NCBI GenBank assembly: GCA_009693225.1
Contig: SHXP01000079.1
Location: forward strand, 1-8,981
Direction: 5' to 3'
DNA from: Limnohabitans sp.
GTDB lineage: Bacteria; Pseudomonadota; Gammaproteobacteria; Burkholderiales; Burkholderiaceae_C
Length of the DNA: 8,981 nt
Shown here: positions 1 to 5,871 of the stretch, piece after piece
Layout: the number at the start of each line of letters is the position of its first letter
Numbering within the stretch: the first letter of the stretch is position 1
Translations under genes and position numbers: made by a program
Notes under the pieces: generated by a model
The model's database searches: none
Told to the model about the DNA's origin: nothing
The model's input: the letters and a program-made list of their open reading frames with translations, nothing else

Positions 1-3000
1 GCGGTGGCCAGTTTTTTGTAAAACGACAGCCGCAAATGCACATCGCCGCAGTAATCATCGGGCAGCAAAGCCGGGGCGTGCAAATTGATTTCGGTGGTGA
101 CTTGCAAAGGACTGAGCAAATCCGGCTCTTCGCCGTTCTTTAACGCGCGCACCGCTTCGGCCAGCATTTCGTTGTAGAGCTGAAAACCCACTTCCTGCAT
201 ATTGCCGCTCTGATTGTCGCCCAGCACTTCGCCGGCGCCGCGAATTTCCAGATCGTGCATGGAGAGGTAAAAGCCCGAGCCGAGTTCTTCCATTTGCTGG
301 ATCGCGTCCAGCCGCTGGCTGGCCTGTTTGGTCAATCCCTGAATATCAGGCACCAGCAGATACGCATAGGCCTGATGATGGCTGCGGCCGACACGCCCAC
401 GCAACTGGTGCAACTGGGCCAGTCCGAATTTGTCGGCGCGGCTCATCAAAATGGTGTTGGCGGTGGGCACGTCAATGCCGGTTTCTATGATGGTGGAGCA
501 CAGCAGAATATTGAAGCGTTGTGCGACAAAATCGCGCATAACTTTTTCCAGTTCGCGCTCGGGCATCTGGCCGTGGGCGATCGCAATGCGGGCTTCCGGG
601 ATCAATTCCTGCAAACGCTCCAGACGGTTTTGTATGGTCTCGACTTCGTTGTGTAAAAAATAGCATTGGCCGCCACGTTTGAGTTCGCGCAGCACGGCTT
701 CACGGATGACGCCGTTGTCTTCGCTGCGCACAAAGGTTTTGATCGACAGACGTCGCTGCGGCGCAGTGGCAATCACACTCAGGTCGCGCATGCCTTCGAG
801 CGCCATGCCCAGGGTGCGCGGAATCGGTGTGGCGGTGAGGGTCAGCACATCGACCTCGGCGCGCAGGGCTTTCAAGGTTTCCTTGTGCTTGACACCGAAG
901 CGGTGTTCTTCGTCGATCACCAGCAGACCCAGGTCTTTGTACTTGACCGTTTCGCTCAGCAGTTTGTGCGTGCCGACGACGATGTCGATCTGCCCCAGCG
1001 CCAGACCTTCTATGCTTTGCTTGATTTCCCTGGCGGAGCGAAAGCGGCTGAGTTCGGCGATCTTCACCGGCCATTTGGAGAAACGGTCGGTCAATGTCTG
1101 GAAATGTTGCTCGGCCAGCAGCGTGGTCGGCGCCAGGATAGCGACCTGCTTACCGCCCATGACCGCGACAAATGCAGCGCGTAAAGCGACTTCGGTTTTG
1201 CCGAAACCCACATCGCCGCAGACCAGGCGGTCCATGGGGCGCGGGCTGATCATGTCCTGCACCACGGCGTGGATGGCGGCGCGTTGGTCGGCGGTTTCTT
1301 CAAAGCCAAAATCGTGGGCAAAGGTTTCGTAATCATTGCCGCTGTAGCGGAAAGCATGGCCTTGTCTTGCGGCGCGTCTGGCGTAAATATTGAGCAATTC
1401 GGCGGCAGCGTCGCGCACCTGTTCCGCGGCGCGGCGCTTGGCCTTGTCCCATTGGCCTGAACCCAGGCGGTGCCAAGGCGCCTGGTCGGGGTTCATGCCG
1501 CTGTAGCGGCTGATCAAATGCAACTGGCTGACCGGCACGTACAGCGTGGCTTCGTCCGCGTACTCCAGGTGCAGAAATTCCTGCAGCATGGGCTGGCCTT
1601 TGTCATCCAGTCCCTGGCCCATGTCCATGTTGATCAGGCCGCGGTACCTGCCGATACCATGCGAACTGTGCACCACCGGGTCGCCGACCTGTAACTCGGA
1701 CAAATCGCGTATCAGCGATTCGACGTCGCTGACTTTTTCCTGCTTGCGCCTGCGTCTGAGCGTGGGCCCGGCAGAGAACAACTCGGTTTCAGTGACCAGG
1801 TCGATGCGGTGTTCGAGCCAGGCGAATCCGGTGTGCAACTGGCTGACGGCCATGCCGACCGTGTCGGCGCTGTCTAAAAATTCCTGCAAACTGTCAAACA
1901 CCCGAGGCTGTACACCCGAGGCAGTAAAAAAATCCAGCAGGCTGGTTCGTCTGCCCTCGGATTCAGCCAGTATCAACAGCCGCTGCCCGCTGCTTTGCTG
2001 GCGCTGCGTCAATTTGAGCAGGGGTTCTGCGGCACCGCGCTCCACCGTGATCAGCGGCAGACTGTCAACCCAGGGCAATGCAGGGCTTGTCGCTGACGCG
2101 CGGATGCTCAACACAGCATGTTCATTGGCCTGGGTGAAAAACTGCTCGTCACTCAGAAACAATTGGGCCGGCGGTAACACCGGCCGTTCAGGATCGCCTT
2201 GTGCCAGTCTGAACCGCTCTTGCGCATCCTGGCCGAAACGGGTCAGCACCGGTTCTATGTCGCCGTGGATGACCACCACGGCCTGCTCGCCCAGGTAATC
2301 AAACACGCTGGCAGTGTCTTCAAAAAACAGCGGCAGGTAGTATTCGATACCGGCCGTGGTCACGCCGTTGCCGATGTCCTTGTATAAGCGGCTTCGGGTC
2401 GGGTCACCGTCGAGCATTTCACGCCAGCGGCTGCGGAATAAAACGCGAGCCGCTTCATCCATGGGAAATTCACGGCCCGGCAGCAAACGCACTTCGGGCA
2501 CGGGGTAGAGGCTGCGTTGTGTGTCAGGGTCGAAGGTGCGGATCGAATCGATTTCGTCGTCGAACAAGTCGACCCGGTACGGCACCAGCGAACCCATGGG
2601 AAACAAATCGATGAGGCCGCCGCGCACGGTGTATTCGCCCGGACTGATGACCTGGTTGACGTGGCTGTAACCGGCCAGCGTCAATTGAGATTTCAAACGC
2701 GCTTCGTTGAGTTTTTGCTTGACCTTGAAGTGAAAGGTATAGGCCGCCAGAAACGCCGGCGGCGCCAGACGGTAGAGCGCAGTGGTGGCAGGCACCAGAA
2801 TCACATCGGCGTCGCCCTGGGAAATGCGCCACAGCGTGGCCAGCCTTTCGCTGATCAGATCCTGGTGCGGCGAGAAACCGTCGTATGGCAAGGTTTCCCA
2901 GTCAGGAAACAGCACGCAGCGCGCATCGGGCGAGAAAAACGGCAATTCATCCAGCAGCCGTTGTGCGTCAAAGGCATCTGCGGTGAAGATGGCCAGCCTG

Positions 3001-3134
3001 TGTCCGAGTGCAAGTTCAAGGTTGATCAGCGCCGACAACAAGGCTGCATCCGCAGAACCGGGTGGTTTGCTCAGGTTGAAACGTTTGGCGACGACTAAAT
3101 CAGGTAAGTGCATGAATTTGTAGGGGACCGGCAT
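1..3134 (-). CDS. mfd: Transcription-repair coupling factor Mfd (3' end outside window)
   Basis: Mfd is a DNA translocase that removes RNA polymerase stalled at template-strand lesions and recruits UvrA to start nucleotide excision repair. I read 1044 uninterrupted codons; E. coli Mfd has about 1148 residues, so roughly 100 C-terminal residues lie past the left edge. Visible in order: a UvrB-like N-terminal module (DWETLPYDGFSPHQD, later GEYTVRGGLIDLFPMGS); the CarD-like RNA-polymerase-interaction domain from about residue 483 (VGDPVVHSSHGIGRYRG); the RecG-like motor with Walker A GDVGFGKT at 640-647, DEEH box at 741-744, TATPIPRT and GRVGRS at 913-918; and the start of the C-terminal domain (LLPDDYCGDVHLRLSFYKK). 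The ATG at 3134 gives the family-like start MPVPYKF. A second in-frame ATG lies 7 codons in (3113). A G-rich run just upstream is the only Shine-Dalgarno-like sequence. The gene is divergent from ispD. Confidence 0.97.
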   Translation of the reverse strand, partial: MPVPYKFMHLPDLVVAKRFNLSKPPGSADAALLSALINLELALGHRLAIFTADAFDAQRLLDELPFFSPDARCVLFPDWETLPYDGFSPHQDLISERLATLWRISQGDADVILVPATTALYRLAPPAFLAAYTFHFKVKQKLNEARLKSQLTLAGYSHVNQVISPGEYTVRGGLIDLFPMGSLVPYRVDLFDDEIDSIRTFDPDTQRSLYPVPEVRLLPGREFPMDEAARVLFRSRWREMLDGDPTRSRLYKDIGNGVTTAGIEYYLPLFFEDTASVFDYLGEQAVVVIHGDIEPVLTRFGQDAQERFRLAQGDPERPVLPPAQLFLSDEQFFTQANEHAVLSIRASATSPALPWVDSLPLITVERGAAEPLLKLTQRQQSSGQRLLILAESEGRRTSLLDFFTASGVQPRVFDSLQEFLDSADTVGMAVSQLHTGFAWLEHRIDLVTETELFSAGPTLRRRRKQEKVSDVESLIRDLSELQVGDPVVHSSHGIGRYRGLINMDMGQGLDDKGQPMLQEFLHLEYADEATLYVPVSQLHLISRYSGMNPDQAPWHRLGSGQWDKAKRRAAEQVRDAAAELLNIYARRAARQGHAFRYSGNDYETFAHDFGFEETADQRAAIHAVVQDMISPRPMDRLVCGDVGFGKTEVALRAAFVAVMGGKQVAILAPTTLLAEQHFQTLTDRFSKWPVKIAELSRFRSAREIKQSIEGLALGQIDIVVGTHKLLSETVKYKDLGLLVIDEEHRFGVKHKETLKALRAEVDVLTLTATPIPRTLGMALEGMRDLSVIATAPQRRLSIKTFVRSEDNGVIREAVLRELKRGGQCYFLHNEVETIQNRLERLQELIPEARIAIAHGQMPERELEKVMRDFVAQRFNILLCSTIIETGIDVPTANTILMSRADKFGLAQLHQLRGRVGRSHHQAYAYLLVPDIQGLTKQASQRLDAIQQMEELGSGFYLSMHDLEIRGAGEVLGDNQSGNMQEVGFQLYNEMLAEAVRALKNGEEPDLLSPLQVTTEINLHAPALLPDDYCGDVHLRLSFYKKLAT

Positions 3135-3140
3135 GACAAA

Positions 3141-3168
3141 CACCCCCAGATGCAGGCAAACGGGGGTG
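3141..3168 (-). promoter_or_regulatory. Hairpin in the mfd leader overlapping its ribosome binding site
   Basis: CACCCCC (3141-3147) and GGGGGTG (3162-3168) form a 7-bp stem around a 14-nt loop. On the mfd transcript, the arm nearer the ATG reads GGGGGTG and ends 6 nt before the start codon, so it is also the only purine-rich candidate ribosome binding site. Folding would occlude that site. The complementarity is seen directly; a regulatory effect is inference. Confidence 0.35.
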
Positions 3169-3178
3169 AAGAGCACTG

Positions 3179-3188
3179 ATTCTAGAAT
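3179..3188. promoter_or_regulatory. Symmetric -10-like element between mfd and ispD
   Basis: ATTCTAGAAT is a perfect 10-bp palindrome in the 97-bp divergent gap. It presents TAGAAT, a 5 of 6 match to the sigma-70 -10 consensus TATAAT, on both strands (3183-3188 plus, 3184-3179 minus). Start points a few bases downstream on each side would give leaders of roughly 35-40 nt for both ispD and mfd. I see no convincing -35 hexamer on either strand, so this is a candidate only. Confidence 0.35.
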
Positions 3189-3231
3189 GGGGCGTTGTTA
3201 GATTGATTGCAAGCCTTTTCTTAACCCCTTT

Positions 3232-3969
3232 GTGACTCAAGCACCTTCCCCCCGATTTCATGTCGTGATTCCCTGTGCCGGCAGCGGCAGCCGCGCCAGT
3301 GCGGCCACGCCCAAGCAATACCTGTCGCTGGTAGGCGTTCCCTTGGTGGTCCATACCTTGCGCGCATTTGCGGCATTACCGGGCCTGGGCCAAGGTGTCA
3401 TCGTGGTGGCCCCGCAGGACCTTGACATGGCCGAAGTGATCAGGCAATACCCGCAAGACCGCTTTGTCATCAGCCCTACGGGGGGCGCCACCCGCGCTCA
3501 AAGCGTGCTGGCCGGTTTGAGCGCCTTGCAGCAACACGGGGCCAACGGGAACGATTGGGTGATGGTGCATGATGCCGCGCGTTGTCTGCTGACCCCAGCC
3601 TTGATCGAGAAGCTGTGGCTGGCCTGTCAAAACGACGCGGTGGGCGGCTTGCTGGCGCTGCCGGTGCCCGATACTTTGAAAATTGCTGACAAGGACAGGG
3701 TTGAATCCACGCTTTCGCGCAGCGGCAAGTGGCTGGCGCAAACCCCGCAAATGTTCCGGCACGCTGAACTGACACAAGCGCTGTTGCAGGCGGGTGACCA
3801 GGTGACTGACGAAGCCTCCGCCATCGAGGCTCTGGGACGACGGCCCATGCTGGTGACAGCGGCCGCCTTCAATTTCAAAGTCACCTATCCTGAAGATGTG
3901 CAACTGGCAGAGGCTGTGCTGGTCGGCCGTTCAGGCGCTGCTGTTAAACCGCTGGAGATAACACCATGA
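3232..3969 (+). CDS. ispD: 2-C-methyl-D-erythritol 4-phosphate cytidylyltransferase IspD
   Basis: IspD transfers CMP from CTP to methylerythritol 4-phosphate, the third step of the non-mevalonate isoprenoid pathway in the cytosol. The 245-residue product matches the family length (E. coli about 236). The nucleotide-binding signature is PCAGSGSR at 14-21 with PKQY at 27-30, which supplies the conserved Arg21 and Lys28. HDAAR follows at 113-117, then TDEASAIEALG, and near the C-terminus FNFKVTYPED with the conserved Lys at about 216. The start is a GTG with no clear ribosome binding site. An in-frame stop at 3199-3201 and the lack of any upstream ATG make this GTG the best choice. It overlaps ispF by 4 nt (ATGA), which suggests translational coupling, and diverges from mfd. 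Confidence 0.96.
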   Translation: MTQAPSPRFHVVIPCAGSGSRASAATPKQYLSLVGVPLVVHTLRAFAALPGLGQGVIVVAPQDLDMAEVIRQYPQDRFVISPTGGATRAQSVLAGLSALQQHGANGNDWVMVHDAARCLLTPALIEKLWLACQNDAVGGLLALPVPDTLKIADKDRVESTLSRSGKWLAQTPQMFRHAELTQALLQAGDQVTDEASAIEALGRRPMLVTAAAFNFKVTYPEDVQLAEAVLVGRSGAAVKPLEITP

Positions 3970-4457
3970 CGCAACCGCAAATGCGTATCGGGCAGGGCTG
4001 GGATGTGCATGCGCTGGTCCCCGGGCGACCACTGATCATCGGCGGCGTGGCTGTTCCTTTTCACCTGGGCTTGCTTGGGCATTCGGATGCCGATGTCTTG
4101 CTGCACGCCATCATTGATGCCATGCTGGGTGCCGCCGGCCTCGGCGACATTGGTACGCATTTCCCGGACACCGATGCCCGTTGGAAAAATGTAGATTCGC
4201 GGGTCTTGCTGGCCGCGTGTTCCGATTTGCTCAAAGAGAACGGCTGGCGGATCAACAACCTTGACAGCACGGTGATTGCGCAAGCCCCCAGACTGGCCCC
4301 GCATATCAGCGCTATGCGACAGCGGATTGCCGGGACCCTGGCTTTGCAGACAACGCAGATCAATATCAAGGCCAAGACGGCTGAAAAACTGGGCCCGGTG
4401 GGACTGGGCCAGTCTATAGAAGCACAGGCCATTGTGTTGCTGTGTTCAGCCGGCTGA
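3966..4457 (+). CDS. ispF: 2-C-methyl-D-erythritol 2,4-cyclodiphosphate synthase IspF
   Basis: IspF converts the CDP-methylerythritol 2-phosphate intermediate to methylerythritol 2,4-cyclodiphosphate with release of CMP, two steps after IspD. The family is a homotrimer with a zinc and a second divalent metal. The 163-residue product (E. coli 159) carries GQGWDVHAL with zinc ligands Asp13 and His15, HSDADVLLH with the third ligand His47, LGDIGTHFPDTD, the AQAPRLAPH segment and the C-terminal signature KAKTAEKLGPVG. The ATG lies inside the end of ispD (ATGA overlap), with GGAG several bases upstream as a plausible ribosome binding site. Its last 12 nt overlap the end of the convergent regulator gene. 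The protein ends Ser-Ala-Gly, as does the convergent product. Confidence 0.97.
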   Translation: MTQPQMRIGQGWDVHALVPGRPLIIGGVAVPFHLGLLGHSDADVLLHAIIDAMLGAAGLGDIGTHFPDTDARWKNVDSRVLLAACSDLLKENGWRINNLDSTVIAQAPRLAPHISAMRQRIAGTLALQTTQINIKAKTAEKLGPVGLGQSIEAQAIVLLCSAG

Positions 4458-4458
4458 A
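4445..4458. repeat. 14-bp palindrome containing both convergent stop codons
   Basis: TTCAGCCGGCTGAA is a perfect palindrome. Its inner part supplies the TGA stop of ispF on the plus strand (4455-4457) and the TGA stop of the XRE-like gene on the minus strand (4448-4446). Both genes read TCA GCC GGC TGA, so both proteins end Ser-Ala-Gly. No T-tract follows on either side, so it is not a classic intrinsic terminator. Confidence 0.7.
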
Positions 4459-4904
4459 TCCGGGCTGGCGCTTCGGGGTGAAGTGTTGTTGAGACCGCCG
4501 TTCTGCTCGAACAGATAAGCAAGTTTCACCCAGTGCCTCACCATGCGCTTGTGTTCCGGATTGAGCTTGATAAATTGACGCATCATTTCCTTGTCGCACA
4601 TACCCATGTCCTGGCTGTGCGTCGGCTCGTTCAAGGGCATGGATGAGAGCTGCGGTCCGAACATCAGATCGTGCGGACTGATTTGCAAGAGGTCGCTCAG
4701 CGTATTGAGTTTGTCCTGTTTCGGGATGGATGCGCCTATCACCCAGTTACGCGCTGCATGCGGCGTGATACCGTCCCCCCAGTATCGAATATTGAACGCA
4801 TCAGCGAGTTGGGTGGCGGAGGACTTCATGCCGGCTTCCTTCATGGCGTGGCGCAACCTGGCGGCGAAGGCCTGAGATTCGGGGTTGTGAGTGGGTTTTT
4901 TCAT
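4446..4904 (-). CDS. XRE/lambda-repressor-like helix-turn-helix regulator
   Basis: From the ATG at 4904 the product has 152 residues. An N-terminal helical DNA-binding domain spans about 10-83: FAARLRHAMKEAG (helix 1), SATQLADAFN (helix 2), ITPHAARNWVIG as the likely recognition helix, then PKQDKLNTLSDLLQISPHDLMFG. This layout is that of cI/XRE regulators, with a short insert (IRYWGDG) between helices 2 and 3. A second helical segment (about 114-137, MMRQFIKLNPEHKRMVRHWV) could mediate dimerisation; no enzymatic or peptidase motif is visible. A longer reading from TTG at 4940 adds 12 poorly hydrophilic residues and I reject it as the start. No strong ribosome binding site precedes the ATG. 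The gene lies downstream of bdhA on the same strand (114 bp gap) and converges on ispF. Its target is unknown; autoregulation is plausible from the inverted repeat at its start. Confidence 0.85.
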   Translation of the reverse strand: MKKPTHNPESQAFAARLRHAMKEAGMKSSATQLADAFNIRYWGDGITPHAARNWVIGASIPKQDKLNTLSDLLQISPHDLMFGPQLSSMPLNEPTHSQDMGMCDKEMMRQFIKLNPEHKRMVRHWVKLAYLFEQNGGLNNTSPRSASPDSAG

Positions 4905-4932
4905 GTGCAGAAAGATAATGCAGCGCTGCACA
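4904..4932. promoter_or_regulatory. Inverted repeat at the start of the XRE-like gene, possible operator
   Basis: TGTGCAG (4904-4910) and CTGCACA (4926-4932) form a 7-bp inverted repeat with centres 22 bp apart, about two helical turns. Overlapping the right arm is a perfect 12-bp palindrome, TGCAGCGCTGCA (4919-4930). The array touches the start codon of a helix-turn-helix regulator, a usual place for an autoregulatory operator. The symmetry is seen; operator function is inferred. Confidence 0.35.
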
Positions 4933-5018
4933 CTGCGCAATAGATTGGCGCTTACTTTTTGATGAACTGAATAACGAACAAACAGGCATCCATCATTCCG
5001 TTGGTATTCACCGCCGGC

Positions 5019-5801
5019 TTATTGAGCCGTCCAGCCGCCGTCCATGTTCCATGCGACACCGCGCACGTTATTGCCTGCGCTTGAACACAGGAACACCGCG
5101 AGCTGACCGAGCTCTTCCGGCGTGGTGAATTGCATCGACGGTTCCTTTTCGTTCAGCATCATGCGGGTTGCCTGTTCAACCGATACGCCTGCGGTCTGCG
5201 CCTTGGCGTCGACCTGCTTTTGCACCAGTGGCGTGAGTACCCAGCCCGGACATATCGCATTGCAGGTGATACCGGTGGTGGCTGTCTCCAGTGCCGTGAC
5301 CTTGGTCAGACCCACCAGGCCGTGCTTGGCTGCTACATAGGCTGACTTGTCGGCTGATGCCACCAGGCCGTGCACCGAGGCGATGTTCAGAATACGGCCC
5401 CAGTTGAGTTGTCGCATGGCAGGCAGGACCAGGCGGGTGGTGTGAAAAGCGCTCGACAGATTGATGGCAATCACGTCATCCCATTTGTCGACCGGAAACT
5501 GATCGACGGGTGCCACGTGTTGAATACCGGCGTTGTTGACCAGAATATCTATCTGTCCCCAATGAGCACTGGCTGTGAGCACCATGTCTTCGATGTCAGC
5601 CAGGCGGCGCATATCGGCTGCATGATAGAGCGTGTCAACACCGAGTGATTCAATGCCGGTCCGGGCCTGTTCGACATCGCCGAAACCATTAATCACAATG
5701 CGCGCTCCTGCCTGCGCCAGTGCTTTGGCAATGCCCAGACCGATGCCGCTGGTCGAACCAGTGACCAGGGCGGTTTTGCCGTTTAAAAAACGTTCTCCCA
5801 T
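5019..5801 (-). CDS. bdhA: D-3-hydroxybutyrate dehydrogenase
   Basis: This enzyme interconverts D-3-hydroxybutyrate and acetoacetate with NAD, the step that feeds PHB-derived monomers into central metabolism. The 260-residue protein is a classical short-chain dehydrogenase: cofactor motif TGSTSGIG at 14-21, NNAG at 89-92, and catalytic Asn114, Ser142, Tyr155 and Lys159. The residues that set hydroxybutyrate specificity in characterised bacterial homologues appear at the same positions: Gln94, His144, Lys152, Trp187 and Gln196. This separates it from acetoacetyl-CoA reductase (PhaB) and FabG. The ATG at 5801 is preceded by an AGGATAGGA ribosome binding site. The gene is divergent from relA. 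The XRE-like gene follows on the same strand after 114 bp, with no strong terminator between them, so co-transcription is possible. No phaC or phaZ lies in the window. Confidence 0.94.
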   Translation of the reverse strand: MGERFLNGKTALVTGSTSGIGLGIAKALAQAGARIVINGFGDVEQARTGIESLGVDTLYHAADMRRLADIEDMVLTASAHWGQIDILVNNAGIQHVAPVDQFPVDKWDDVIAINLSSAFHTTRLVLPAMRQLNWGRILNIASVHGLVASADKSAYVAAKHGLVGLTKVTALETATTGITCNAICPGWVLTPLVQKQVDAKAQTAGVSVEQATRMMLNEKEPSMQFTTPEELGQLAVFLCSSAGNNVRGVAWNMDGGWTAQ

Positions 5802-5871
5802 GAATTTTTCCTATCCTTTAGGATGATGCATCCGGTGATTTTGCCCGAGACCGGTGTATCGACTGTCTTCC
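5802..5871. promoter_or_regulatory. Short divergent bdhA-relA intergenic region
   Basis: Only 70 bp separate the bdhA ATG from the chosen relA ATG. The stretch holds the bdhA ribosome binding site, an inverted repeat ATCCT-TT-AGGAT (5813-5824) that overlaps that site, a second interlocking GGATGATGCATCC (5821-5833), and a direct repeat CCGGTG at 5832 and 5851. TATCCT at 5812 is a weak -10-like match without a -35. The space is too small for two independent promoters, so at least one probably lies inside a neighbouring coding region. Confidence 0.4.

Noticed and set aside
700..1074. Open frame of 124 codons on the minus strand inside mfd
   Set aside because: It is out of phase with mfd, has low-complexity Arg/Gly/Ala-rich composition and no family resemblance, as expected of a shadow frame.
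1546..2298. Open frame of 250 codons on the plus strand antisense to mfd
   Set aside because: The Ser/Arg/Cys-rich composition without motifs is typical of the antisense of a G+C-rich gene; mfd is unmistakable on the other strand.
4446..4940. Longer XRE-like protein starting at TTG 4940
   Set aside because: TTG is a rare start, there is no ribosome binding site, and the 12 added residues do not resemble the rest; they also run through the palindromic array better read as regulatory.
5015..5029. CGGCT-TATTG-AGCCG stem over the bdhA stop codon as a terminator
   Set aside because: The stem is only 5 bp and has no T-tract on the bdhA transcript, so it is too weak to call.
5019..5801. Annotation as acetoacetyl-CoA reductase PhaB or FabG
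   Set aside because: Gln94, His144, Lys152, Trp187 and Gln196 match hydroxybutyrate dehydrogenases rather than CoA- or ACP-linked reductases.
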